The notes under the pieces were generated by a model that worked only from the letters and a program-made list of their open reading frames with translations, was not told the origin of the DNA and did not search any database. This document shows positions 15,208 through 23,391 of a stretch of DNA of 64,000 nucleotides, one piece after another. Position numbers and translations under genes: made by a program. The DNA comes from JAJXXT01 sp963764465. GTDB lineage: Bacteria; Pseudomonadota; Alphaproteobacteria; Acetobacterales; Acetobacteraceae. Each line of letters starts with the position of its first letter. Position 1 is the first letter of the stretch. The stretch is taken from contig CAVXSO010000006.1 of assembly GCA_963764465.1 (NCBI GenBank), positions 558,001 through 622,000 of the forward strand. The letters run 5' to 3'.

Positions 15208-16501
15208 CCGGCGCGGCGGTGGCGGCGACGCCATGAACCCATGGCCCGGCTACGTGGACGCGCTGTCCACGCTGCTCATGGTCATCATCTTCGTCCTGCT
15301 CGTCTTCGTCCTCGCCCAGGCCTTCCTCTCCATCACCCTCGCCGGCCGCAACAAGGAACTCGCCTCCCTCACCTCCCAGGTCGCCCAGCTCTCGGACATG
15401 CTGTCGCTGGAGAAGGGCCACGAGGCCGATTTGCGCCTCGCCCTCTCGCAGATCGGCCAGGAACTCGCGCAGACCAGCACCGCGCGCGACAACCTCGCGA
15501 GCCAGCTCGCCTCGCTGCAGGAGGAAAACACCAAGCTCGCCGCCGAGCGCGACACGTTCAAGACCAACCTCGCCACCTCGCAGGACGCCCAGGCCAGGCT
15601 CGGCGCCCAGCGCGACCAGCTCGTGGCCAGCCTCGCCGCCGCCAAGGCCGCCCAGGCGGAGCTGGAAAAAACCGTCACCGCCGACAAGGCCACGATCCAG
15701 GCGAAACTCGCGGACCTCGCCAAGCTCTCGACGGAGGTCGCGGCGCTGACCGCGCTGCGCGACCAGCTCGAGAAGCAGGTCCGCGACACCGCGGCGCAAA
15801 CCCTCACCGAGCAGCAGAAGAACGCCGCCGTCGCCGCCCAGCTCGCCGACGAGCAGAAATTCTCCGACAGTGCCAAAGCGCAGATCGCGCTGATGAACCA
15901 GCAGCTCGGCCAGCTGCGCCAGCAGATGGCGAGCCTCGCCGCCGCCCTCGACGCCTCGGAGAAATCCTCCGCGAACAAGGACGTGCAGATCGCCGACCTC
16001 GGCAAGCGCCTCAACGCGGCGCTGGCGCAGAAGGTGCAGGAACTGCAGAGCTACCGCAGCGAGTTCTTCGGCAAGCTGCGCCAGGTGCTCGCCGGCAAGC
16101 CCGGCATCGCCATCGTCGGCGATCGTTTCGTCTTCCAGTCGGAAGTGCTGTTCCCCTCCGGCAGCGCGGAGCTTTCGCCCGCCGGCCTCGACCAGATCAC
16201 GGCACTTGCCATCACGCTGAAGAACCTGATCCCCGAGATCCCGTCCGACATCCACTGGATCCTCCGCGTCGACGGCCACGCCGACAAGCAGCCCCTCGCG
16301 CCAAACTCCCCCTACACCTCGAACTGGGAGCTTTCCGCCGCGCGCGCCATCAACGTGGTCAAGGCGCTGATCGCGGACGGCGTGCCGCCGGACCACCTCG
16401 CCGCCGCCGCCTTCGGCGACACCCAGCCGCTCGACCCCGCCAGCACGCAAGCCGCCTACGCCAAGAACCGCCGCATCGAGCTGCGCCTCACGGACCGATG
16501 A
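15197..16501 (+). CDS. MotB/OmpA-like stator partner with long coiled coil
   Basis: A 434-residue protein. A basic N-terminus is followed by WPGYVDALSTLLMVIIFVLL, one membrane helix with an aspartate at the position that binds protons in MotB. Residues about 50–270 are a long alanine/glutamine-rich coiled coil. Residues about 290–434 are an OmpA domain (FPSGSAELSPAGLDQI, RVDGHADKQPL, NRRIELRLTDR). The length of the coil is far greater than in MotB and should span much of the periplasm. The gene is preceded by the four-fold start-site repeat. Confidence 0.82.
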   Translation: MALRRRGGGGDAMNPWPGYVDALSTLLMVIIFVLLVFVLAQAFLSITLAGRNKELASLTSQVAQLSDMLSLEKGHEADLRLALSQIGQELAQTSTARDNLASQLASLQEENTKLAAERDTFKTNLATSQDAQARLGAQRDQLVASLAAAKAAQAELEKTVTADKATIQAKLADLAKLSTEVAALTALRDQLEKQVRDTAAQTLTEQQKNAAVAAQLADEQKFSDSAKAQIALMNQQLGQLRQQMASLAAALDASEKSSANKDVQIADLGKRLNAALAQKVQELQSYRSEFFGKLRQVLAGKPGIAIVGDRFVFQSEVLFPSGSAELSPAGLDQITALAITLKNLIPEIPSDIHWILRVDGHADKQPLAPNSPYTSNWELSAARAINVVKALIADGVPPDHLAAAAFGDTQPLDPASTQAAYAKNRRIELRLTDR

Positions 16502-16776
16502 GCCGCCCTGCCGGCGCCCCGCTCGTCGAGGTCTGCGCCGAGGGCATCGACGACGCGCGCGCCGCGGAACAGGGCGGCGCCGACCGCGTCGAACTCTGCG
16601 CGAGCCTGCTCGAGGGCGGCATCACGCCAGGCGACGGCACCATCCGCGAGACCCTCGCCCGCCTGCGCATCCCCATCCCCATCCACGTCATCGTCCGCCC
16701 GCGCACTCAGCGTCGGCGTCATCGATACGAAACCGCAACGGGCGCCGCGACCACCCGCCCGGATCAGGAGAAAAGC
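16498..16776 (+). pseudogene. cutC: Truncated copper homeostasis protein CutC, fused in frame to next gene
   Basis: ATG 16498 overlaps the preceding stop (ATGA). Sixty-nine codons give a clear CutC N-terminus: LVEVCAEGIDDARAAEQGGA, then RVELCASLLEGGITPG and IPIHVIVRPR. The barrel then stops after its second strand; full CutC has 200–250 residues. The following 24 codons are unrelated and run without a stop into the dapA-family gene in the same frame, but that gene has its own AGGAG and ATG at 16777. It is best read as a deletion remnant. Confidence 0.8.
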
Positions 16777-17739
16777 ATGAACGACGCCTCTCGCGGCCCC
16801 CACGCCATCCACGGACCAGACGTCGTCCGCGGACCAGACGCCATCCGCGGCCTCTGGGTCGCCCTCACCACCCCCGTCGGCGCGGACGGCACCATCGCCC
16901 ACGCCTCGCTCGCCCGCCACGCGACGGGCCTCCTGGCCAATGGCTGCGACGGTGTCGTCCTGTTCGGCACCACCGGCGAGGGCCCGTCCTTCAGCGCGGC
17001 GGAGCGCCTCGCCGCCGTCGAGGCGCTGCTGAAGGCGGGTATCGCGGCCCACCGCATCGCGCTCGGCGCCGGCTTCCCCGCGCCCACCGAGACCATCGCC
17101 CTGCTGCGCTCCGCCCTCGCCCTCGGCCTCACCCACGCCCTCCTCCTGCCCCCCTATTTCTTCCGCGACGCGGACGCGCGGGGCATCGAGGCCGGTCTCG
17201 CCGCGATGCTCGACGGCACCGCGGACAGCCGCCTGCGGGCAACGCTCTACAACATCCCCCAGGTCTCCGGCGTCGCCATCCCGCCCACCGTCGCCGCCCG
17301 CCTCGCCGCGAGCCATCCCGGCATCGTGACCGGCCTCAAGGACAGCACCGGCGACTTCGAAAGCTTCCGCGCCTTCCGTGCCGCCGCCCCCGGCCTCGCG
17401 ATCACCGTCGGCAACGAGCCCGACATCGCCCGCGCCCTCGCCGAGGGCGGCGCCGGCACGATCTGCGGCCTCGCCAACGTCGCCCCCGCGCTGGTGCGCG
17501 GCATGTTCGCGACCCCGTCCGCGGAGCCGCAGGTCCGCCAGGCCCTCGCCCTCATCGGCGGCCATTTCATTCCGTGGCTGAAATCGATCCTCGCCGCCCG
17601 CACCGGCGACGACGCGTGGTCCCGCCTGCGCCCGCCCTTCGTGCCCCTCACCCTCGCGGAAGGCGCCCGCCTCGCCGCGGCACTCGATGCCATCGCCCGG
17701 CCCGAGGCAGCCCAGGTTATTGCGCGCGCGTCCGCATGA
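16777..17739 (+). CDS. Dihydrodipicolinate synthase / N-acetylneuraminate lyase family protein
   Basis: A 320-residue TIM-barrel aldolase of the DapA family. The class features are VVLFGTTGEGPSFSAAERL (GTTGE motif), LYNIPQVSG with the catalytic tyrosine, and TGLKDSTGD with the Schiff-base lysine. The first 24 residues are extra and consist of three six-residue repeats of the form R/H-G-P-x-A/V-I/V encoded by an 18-bp tandem duplication. The gene is not in a lysine operon, so a sugar-acid or other catabolic aldolase role is likely. It overlaps the convergent permease gene by 23 nt. Confidence 0.85.
   Translation: MNDASRGPHAIHGPDVVRGPDAIRGLWVALTTPVGADGTIAHASLARHATGLLANGCDGVVLFGTTGEGPSFSAAERLAAVEALLKAGIAAHRIALGAGFPAPTETIALLRSALALGLTHALLLPPYFFRDADARGIEAGLAAMLDGTADSRLRATLYNIPQVSGVAIPPTVAARLAASHPGIVTGLKDSTGDFESFRAFRAAAPGLAITVGNEPDIARALAEGGAGTICGLANVAPALVRGMFATPSAEPQVRQALALIGGHFIPWLKSILAARTGDDAWSRLRPPFVPLTLAEGARLAAALDAIARPEAAQVIARASA
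16791..16844 (+). repeat. Three 18-bp tandem repeats at the start of the dapA-family gene
   Basis: Units 16791–16808, 16809–16826 and 16827–16844 share the core CGGACCAGACG or a variant of it. They encode RGPHAI, HGPDVV and RGPDAI in frame, extending the N-terminus before the barrel begins at about residue 26. Confidence 0.8.
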
Positions 17740-18520
17740 AGCTCTGCACGAACTGCCGCTGGAACAGCAGGAAGGCGATCACCAGCGGCGCCGTCGACAG
17801 CAGCGTCGCCGCGGTGACGATGGACCAGTCCGTCCCCTGATCCGTGGTGGAGAACATCGCGAGCTGAACCGTGATCGGCCTGATGCCGACGGAGTTGGTG
17901 ATGACCAGCGGCCAGAGGAAATTGTTCCAATGGAAGCTCACCAGCACCAGCCCGTAGGCGATGTAGGTCGGCCGCGCGAGCGGCAGATAGAGCTTCCAGA
18001 TACGCTGGCGTAACGACAGCCCCTCGATGCGCGCCGCGGCATCCAGCTCCTCCGGCACGGTGCGGAAGCTCTGCCGCAGCAGGAAAATCCCGAACGCGGA
18101 GCCCAGGTACGGCAGCGCGATCCCGCTCAGCGTGTCCACCTGGTTCAGCAGCCCGATGGTGCGGTAGTTCTGCACCAGCAGCACGTCGGGTGCGACCATC
18201 AGCTGGATCAGCACCACGGCGAACGCGACATCGCGCCCCGGAAACCGCATCCGCGCGAAGGCAAAGGCCGCCGGCGTGCACAGCACGAATTGCGCCGCCA
18301 GCACCATGGAAACCAGCACCACGGTGTTGATCATCGAGCGCCCGAACGGCGCCATCCCCCAGGCCGTCACGAAATTCCTCAGCGTCACCGGCGAGGTCAG
18401 CCCGAAGGACTGCGTGGCCGAGGGCGGATGGATCGCGCTCCACACCGCCCAGGCCAGCGGCAGGATCCACATCGCCCCCAGCAGCCAGGCGCCGAATGTC
18501 TCGAGGCTCCAGCGCCTCAT
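17717..18520 (-). CDS. ugpE: CUT1-family ABC permease, UgpE-like
   Basis: A 267-residue inner-membrane permease with six predicted helices. The cytosolic EAA-type loop reads ELDAAARIEGLSLRQRIWKL, where the ATPase docks. The PITVQLAMFSTTDQGTDWSI segment and C-terminal FLLFQRQFVQSFM are typical of MalG/UgpE permeases. Its start overlaps the stop of the other permease by 4 nt. It is last in a leftward ugpC-B-A-E type operon. Confidence 0.85.
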   Translation of the reverse strand: MRRWSLETFGAWLLGAMWILPLAWAVWSAIHPPSATQSFGLTSPVTLRNFVTAWGMAPFGRSMINTVVLVSMVLAAQFVLCTPAAFAFARMRFPGRDVAFAVVLIQLMVAPDVLLVQNYRTIGLLNQVDTLSGIALPYLGSAFGIFLLRQSFRTVPEELDAAARIEGLSLRQRIWKLYLPLARPTYIAYGLVLVSFHWNNFLWPLVITNSVGIRPITVQLAMFSTTDQGTDWSIVTAATLLSTAPLVIAFLLFQRQFVQSFMRTRAQ

Positions 18521-19395
18521 CGGTAATGCACCCGCCGCCCGAGCACGGTGAACTGGAACAGCGCCAGCAAGCCCAGCAGCGCGATCAGCACCACCGTCAG
18601 CGCCGAGGCATAGTTCGCGTCGAAATACTGAAACCCGACCTGGTAGATGTAGTAGAGCAGGATCGCCGTGCCGTTATCCGGCCCGCCCCGCGTCAGCACC
18701 ACGATCTGGTCCACCAGCCGGAACGCGTCGATCACCGCGTTCACGAACACGAACAGCGTCGTCGGCATCAGCAACGGCCACACCACGCGCCGCAGGTAGT
18801 TGAACCGGGACGAACCCTCCAGCTCCGCCGCCTCCGCCAGCTCCGCCGGCAGCGACTGCAACGCCGCGAGGTAGAAGATCATGTAGAATCCGGCCTGCTT
18901 CCACACCGCGATGACGATCACCGCGGGCAGCGCCGTGCTGCTCTCGCCCAGCCAGTTCCAGGTCCCGAACCCGAACGGCGACAGCAGCTTGTCCACCAGC
19001 CCGTAGCCCGGCGTGAAGAAGAACAGCCAGATATTCGCCACCGCGATCATCGGCAGCACCGTCGGCGTGAAGTAGGCGAGCCGCAGCAGCGCGCGCCCGG
19101 GTATGCGCCCGTTCACCGCCAGCGCCATCAGCAGCGCCAGCGCCATCGTCGCCGGGATCAGTGCCAGCGCGTAATAAAGATTGTTGCGCAGCACCTGCCA
19201 GAAGATCGGGTCCGCCGCCATCGCCGCAAAATTCACCGCGGGTGCCCAGCGCGAAGGGTGGCCCGGCACCGGCGTCGTGTGCATGGCCACCCAGACGGTC
19301 TCCAGCGTCGGCCAGTAGGTGAAGGCGGTAAGGAACAGCAGCGCCGGCAGCACCAGCAGCCAGCCCTGCAGCGCCTCCCGCCTCGCCTGGCTCAA
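18517..19395 (-). CDS. ugpA: CUT1-family ABC permease, UgpA-like
   Basis: A 292-residue permease with six helices: the first is LVLPALLFLTAFTYWPTLET at about residue 12, and the EAA loop is ELAEAAELEGSSRFNYLRRV. The long periplasmic loop after helix 1, the YFTPTVLPMIAVANIW helix and the GGPDNGTAILLYYIYQ block agree with UgpA. It pairs with the downstream permease in one membrane complex. The binding-protein gene ends 3 nt upstream. Confidence 0.87.
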   Translation of the reverse strand: MSQARREALQGWLLVLPALLFLTAFTYWPTLETVWVAMHTTPVPGHPSRWAPAVNFAAMAADPIFWQVLRNNLYYALALIPATMALALLMALAVNGRIPGRALLRLAYFTPTVLPMIAVANIWLFFFTPGYGLVDKLLSPFGFGTWNWLGESSTALPAVIVIAVWKQAGFYMIFYLAALQSLPAELAEAAELEGSSRFNYLRRVVWPLLMPTTLFVFVNAVIDAFRLVDQIVVLTRGGPDNGTAILLYYIYQVGFQYFDANYASALTVVLIALLGLLALFQFTVLGRRVHYR

Positions 19396-19398
19396 CGT

Positions 19399-20682
19399 TC
19401 AGCCACGCGCATACGGCGCCAGCACGCGGTTGGCGACCGCCTGTGCCTCGTCCAGTGCCGCCTTCGGCGTCTTGCTGCGCGCCAGCGCCGCCTGCAGCGC
19501 GGAGTTCAGCGGGATCGTCACCTGCTGGTTCGCGTGCGTGGAAAGCTCCGGCACCGCGTAGGGCAGCTGGTCGCGCGCCACCTGCGCCTGCGGGAACCCG
19601 GCGACGTAGTCCTTCATCGTCTTCGTGTCCCACGCGTCCGGCCTGGTCGCGACATACCCCGTCGCGATGCTCCACGCCGCGGCGCGCTCCGGGCTCGTCA
19701 CCCATTTCACGAACGCCAGCGAGGCCTCGCGCTCGGCCTCGGTCGCGGTCTTGAAGATGTGGAAATTGCCGCCGCCCGTCGGCGTGCCGCGCTGCTTGTC
19801 CGCCGGCAGCATCGCCACCCCGAACGGGAACTTGGCGCCGTTCTTCACGAAGGTGAGGTTGCCCGTCGTCGTCCACATCATCGCCGTGCGTCCGGCGTTG
19901 AAGTCGTTGGGCGTGACACCCCAGTCCACCACGCCCGGCGCGTGCACGCCCTCCTTGGACAGCCCCACCCAGTAGTCCAGCGCCGCGACGGCACCCGGCT
20001 TGTTGAAATAGACCTCGGTGCCCTTGGGGTTCATCAGCTGCTGCCCGGCCTCCACCGCCAGCGCCTGGTACAGCCAGTACGTCCCGCCCGTCGCCGGGAT
20101 CTGGATGCCCCAGCGCGTCGTTTCGCTGCCGTTCTTCTTCACCAGCTTCTTCGCCATCGCGGTCTGCTCCGCCCAGGTCGCGGGCGGCTTCTCGGGGTCG
20201 AGCCCCACTTCCTTGAACGCGTCCTTGTTCCAGTACAGCACCGCGGTCGAGCGCTGGAACGGAATGCTCCAGGTGTGGCCAAGCACGTTGCCGTTGGCCA
20301 GGAACGCGGGGAAGAAGCTCGAAAGCCACTTCTTGTCGTCCTCGGTCTTCGCGATCTCGTCGAACGGCACGATCGCCTCGAGGTCGATCAGCGTGTAGAC
20401 CTGGATCGCGCCCAGCATCGCCAGCGGCGGCGCTTGCCCGCCCTTGAACGCGGTGATCGCCTTGGCGATCGTGTCGTCGTAGTTGCCGGCATAGACCGGC
20501 TTCACCCGCACATCCGGCCGCTCCTTCGCGAAATCGGCCGCGTAGCCGTCGATGATCTTGGTGATCGGGCCGGATGCCGCGATCGGGAAGAAGAACGGAA
20601 TGTCGATCGTCGCGGCACGCGCGACGGCCGGTGCCGCCAGCGCCGTGGCCCCGGCAAGGACAGACCTGCGGGTGATTTTCAT
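19399..20682 (-). CDS. ugpB: ABC solute-binding protein, UgpB-like
   Basis: A 427-residue periplasmic protein. ATG 20682 gives MKITRRSVLAGATALAAPAV, a Tat-type signal with RR. The mature part has IDIPFFFPIAASGPITKIID, GNYDDTIAKAITAFKGG and STAVLYWNKDAFKEVGLDPE, close in layout to glycerol-3-phosphate-binding UgpB. Clear UgpB similarity argues for sn-glycerol-3-phosphate or its diesters, but the iol genes downstream allow a polyol. The ATPase gene lies 31 nt upstream. Confidence 0.83.
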   Translation of the reverse strand: MKITRRSVLAGATALAAPAVARAATIDIPFFFPIAASGPITKIIDGYAADFAKERPDVRVKPVYAGNYDDTIAKAITAFKGGQAPPLAMLGAIQVYTLIDLEAIVPFDEIAKTEDDKKWLSSFFPAFLANGNVLGHTWSIPFQRSTAVLYWNKDAFKEVGLDPEKPPATWAEQTAMAKKLVKKNGSETTRWGIQIPATGGTYWLYQALAVEAGQQLMNPKGTEVYFNKPGAVAALDYWVGLSKEGVHAPGVVDWGVTPNDFNAGRTAMMWTTTGNLTFVKNGAKFPFGVAMLPADKQRGTPTGGGNFHIFKTATEAEREASLAFVKWVTSPERAAAWSIATGYVATRPDAWDTKTMKDYVAGFPQAQVARDQLPYAVPELSTHANQQVTIPLNSALQAALARSKTPKAALDEAQAVANRVLAPYARG

Positions 20683-20713
20683 GTCGGGCTCCCTTGTTGT
20701 TGCTTCAGAACAG

Positions 20714-21820
20714 TCACGCATAGGCCGGCGTCGCGGTGCTGATCCGCGCGCCGTCGTCGTCGAAGAGATGCAAGGCACGGCGCGGCAGCGCCAGCGCGAT
20801 CCGCTCCCCCTCGCCTGGCATCACCAGCCCCGCGAGGCGTGCCTGCACGCGCTTCCCCCCGGGTGAGAGCGTGCCCATCACGATGGTCGCCCCGCCCACA
20901 TACTCCGTACTCTCCGCCACCAGCACGAAGCCGAGCTCGTCCCCGCGCGCCGCGCCCGCCACGAAATCCTCGGGCCGGATTCCCGCGGTGCGCCCATGCG
21001 GCAGGGAGACGTTCGCGCCGGCCTGCGCCAGCGCCGCCTCGAGCCCGGCCATCGCCAGCAGGTTCATCGGCGGCGCGCCAATGAACGAGGCGACGAACTC
21101 GTTCGCCGGCCGCTCATAGATGGCGTGCGGCGCATCCTGCTGCTCGATCCGCCCGGCCCGCATCACCACCACCTCGTCGGCCATGGTCATCGCCTCGGCC
21201 TGGTCGTGCGTCACGCACACCATCGTCAGCCCCAGCCGCCGCTGCAGCGAAACCAGTTCCTGGCGCATCTCCGCGCGCAGCTGCGCATCGAGGTTGGAAA
21301 GCGGCTCGTCGAGCAGCAGGATCGGCGCCTCCGCCACGATCGCGCGCCCCAGCGCCACGCGCTGCTGCTGCCCGCCGGAAAGCTGGGATGGCTTGCGCTC
21401 CAGCATCGCGCCGAGCCCCAGCAGCTCCGCCGCCGCCGCCAGCCGCTTCCTCCATTCCGCCTTCGCCGTGCCGCGCGCCTTGAGCCCGAAGACGATGTTC
21501 TCGGCAACGTTCAGGTGCGGAAACAGCGCGTAGGACTGGAACACCATCCCAACCCCGCGCGCGGAGGGCGGCAGCGCCGTCACGTCCCGCCCGCCGATCT
21601 CGATCGCGCCGGCGGTCGGCATCTCCAACCCCGCGATCAGCCGCAGGCAGGTCGTCTTGCCACACCCCGAGCCGCCGAGCAGCACGGTGAGCCTTTCGGC
21701 CCGAATCGAGAGATCAAGCCCATCCAGGACCGTAACGGGTCCGAAAGACTTGCCGATGGCAGCAAGGCGCACGGAAGGGCCGGGCTTTTGCCCGGCCGGC
21801 GTTTGATCGGCAAGCGGCAT
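20714..21820 (-). CDS. ugpC: ABC transporter ATPase, UgpC/MalK type
   Basis: A 368-residue ATPase that powers the CUT1 importer. It has Walker A GGSGCGKTT near residue 49, signature LSGGQQQR, Walker B ILLLDEPLSNLD and the H-loop VCVTHDQAEAM. Residues from about 245 form the regulatory OB-type domain of MalK-like proteins (AGIRPEDF). It is the first gene of the importer operon and reads leftward. Such ATPases can serve several importers in one cell. Confidence 0.9.
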   Translation of the reverse strand: MPLADQTPAGQKPGPSVRLAAIGKSFGPVTVLDGLDLSIRAERLTVLLGGSGCGKTTCLRLIAGLEMPTAGAIEIGGRDVTALPPSARGVGMVFQSYALFPHLNVAENIVFGLKARGTAKAEWRKRLAAAAELLGLGAMLERKPSQLSGGQQQRVALGRAIVAEAPILLLDEPLSNLDAQLRAEMRQELVSLQRRLGLTMVCVTHDQAEAMTMADEVVVMRAGRIEQQDAPHAIYERPANEFVASFIGAPPMNLLAMAGLEAALAQAGANVSLPHGRTAGIRPEDFVAGAARGDELGFVLVAESTEYVGGATIVMGTLSPGGKRVQARLAGLVMPGEGERIALALPRRALHLFDDDGARISTATPAYA

Positions 21821-22097
21821 CGCGACCTCCCCCTAGCACGTGCGCGCTGGCGCAGCGTGACGTGTTTATGACACCGCGCGCAAGAGCACACTCACGGGAA
21901 ATCGCCACCCGAAGCCAGGGCGCCGCTCACAAAATGGGGAGGAATGCCAGCGTCACCGCCTGGCATGGCGGGCGGCCGCACCCCGCCCGGGCCTGGTCAG
22001 GCCCCGCCAGTCCACGACACCGGCACAGAGGCGCGCCCCAACCCGGGGTGCCACCCCACGCCGGCGCCTTTTCAGCGCGGCCCGAAAGCGCCCCGCC

Positions 22098-22310
22098 TCA
22101 GCGGCGGAACGTGCCGTCGACGATCCTCGGGAAATCCGCCTGCGAGATTCCGAGATCGCGAAGCTCCAACTCCGACATGGAGGCAAGCTCGCCGGCGACC
22201 TGCCTGCGGCGCAGGCGCTCGCGGTTCCACTCGCCGATCGCGGCGAAGAAATGGGCAAACCGCCCACCGGTGCCGCGCGACGTGGTCTTGTTGAGGGTGA
22301 TGGTGGCCAT
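22098..22310 (-). CDS. DUF1127 small basic protein
   Basis: A 70-residue protein starting MATITLNK at 22310, with GGGAG 9 nt upstream. The C-terminal block ELASMSELELRDLGISQADF is the DUF1127 signature: an arginine-rich helix followed by a short acidic turn. Small DUF1127 proteins act in phosphate and RNA turnover control in Agrobacterium and Rhodobacter. It is monocistronic. A perfect 14-bp palindrome lies 24 nt upstream. Confidence 0.85.
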   Translation of the reverse strand: MATITLNKTTSRGTGGRFAHFFAAIGEWNRERLRRRQVAGELASMSELELRDLGISQADFPRIVDGTFRR

Positions 22311-22333
22311 GGGATGAACTCCCTTGCTGCGAT

Positions 22334-22347
22334 GCAACATATGTTGC
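22334..22347. promoter_or_regulatory. Perfect 14-bp palindrome upstream of the DUF1127 gene
   Basis: GCAACATATGTTGC reads the same on both strands and sits 24–37 nt before the DUF1127 start codon, in an AT-richer stretch suited to a promoter. The size and symmetry suit a dimeric repressor's operator. No regulator gene is nearby. Confidence 0.45.
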
Positions 22348-22436
22348 GCCGCAAAATTTAGGACTGCAACCCTGACCTTTCAATCCTCCGACGGAAATTA
22401 CCAAATCAGCATAACATCATGAAATACCGCGCTTAT

Positions 22437-23333
22437 TCAGCCATCCGCCAACCGCATCCCGGCCCCGCGCGCAAAGCGGGACAGGTTCTCGAAGCCCAAT
22501 TTCGCGTAGGAAAGCGGATTCGCCTTCTCCGGGTCCTGCTCCGCCTCCACCACCAGCCAGCCCGCATAGCCCGGCAGTTCCGCCAGCACGGCGGGGAAAT
22601 CCACCGCGCCGTCCCCGGGCACCGTGAACGCTCCCTCCAGCACCGCGTCGAGGAAGCTCATCCCCACCGCCAATGCCGTCGCCGCCACCGCCGGCCGCAC
22701 GTCCTTGCAGTGCACGTGGTTGATCCGCGCCCGGTGCCGGCGCGCCAGCGCCACCGGGTCGGCCCCCGCGAACGTCGCGTGCCCGGTATCGAGCAGCAGC
22801 CCCGCCGCGGCACCCGTCCCCGCCATCATCCGGTCGATCTCGGCCTCGGTCTGGATGCAGGTTCCCATGTGGTGATGGTACGAAAGCCCCAGCCCCTCGG
22901 CGGCCAGCAGCTCGCCCAACCGCGCCAGCCGCGCGCAGAACACCGACCACTCCGCCTCGCCCAGCGTCTTGCGCTCCGCCAGCGGCACCGCCCGGTCGCC
23001 GTGCACGGCGTTGGACGTCTCCGCCACGATCGCCACCTTGCACCCCAGCGCCTGCAGCAGGTTCCGGTGCGGCGCCATCGCCGCGAACTCCGCCTCCGCG
23101 TCGCGCTCGCGCAGCGCCATGGAATACCAGCCGGACACCAGCTCCAGCCCATGCGCCGCCAGCACCGCGCGCAAAACCGGCGCCTCGCGCGGCAGCTTGT
23201 GCCCCATCTCGATCCCCTGGAACCCCGCCAGCCTCGCCTCCGCGAGGCAGCGCGACAGCGGAATATCGCCGCCGATCTCGCGCATATCGTCGTTGGACCA
23301 GGCGATGGGATTGGTGCCGAGCTTGACCGTCAC
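22437..23333 (-). CDS. iolE: Inosose dehydratase
   Basis: A 298-residue TIM-barrel enzyme removing water from 2-keto-myo-inositol (scyllo-inosose). The start VKLGTNPIAWSNDDMREIGG and later GFQGIEMGHKLP, GLSYHHHMGTCIQTEAEIDR and NHVHCKDVRP are the IolE hallmarks, including the metal ligands in HHHMGT and HVHCKD. It lies 58 nt downstream of iolD on the minus strand and so is likely in its transcript. The pathway step follows iolG and precedes iolD. Confidence 0.93.
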   Translation of the reverse strand: MTVKLGTNPIAWSNDDMREIGGDIPLSRCLAEARLAGFQGIEMGHKLPREAPVLRAVLAAHGLELVSGWYSMALRERDAEAEFAAMAPHRNLLQALGCKVAIVAETSNAVHGDRAVPLAERKTLGEAEWSVFCARLARLGELLAAEGLGLSYHHHMGTCIQTEAEIDRMMAGTGAAAGLLLDTGHATFAGADPVALARRHRARINHVHCKDVRPAVAATALAVGMSFLDAVLEGAFTVPGDGAVDFPAVLAELPGYAGWLVVEAEQDPEKANPLSYAKLGFENLSRFARGAGMRLADG

Positions 23334-23391
23334 GATGCACTCCGTTGCGAAACCCGCGCAGCCATAGCCCCACGCCGGAAAAAGAGAAGCC

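Noticed and set aside
13297..16501. Zorya (ZorAB) anti-phage system
   Set aside because: MotA- and OmpA-like genes are present, but no ZorC, ZorD or ZorE partner follows, and an extra secreted OmpA gene precedes. The next genes are a cutC stub and a dapA-family gene.
13896..16501. Flagellar motA/motB
   Set aside because: No flagellar gene is nearby and the coiled coil of the second protein is far longer than in MotB.
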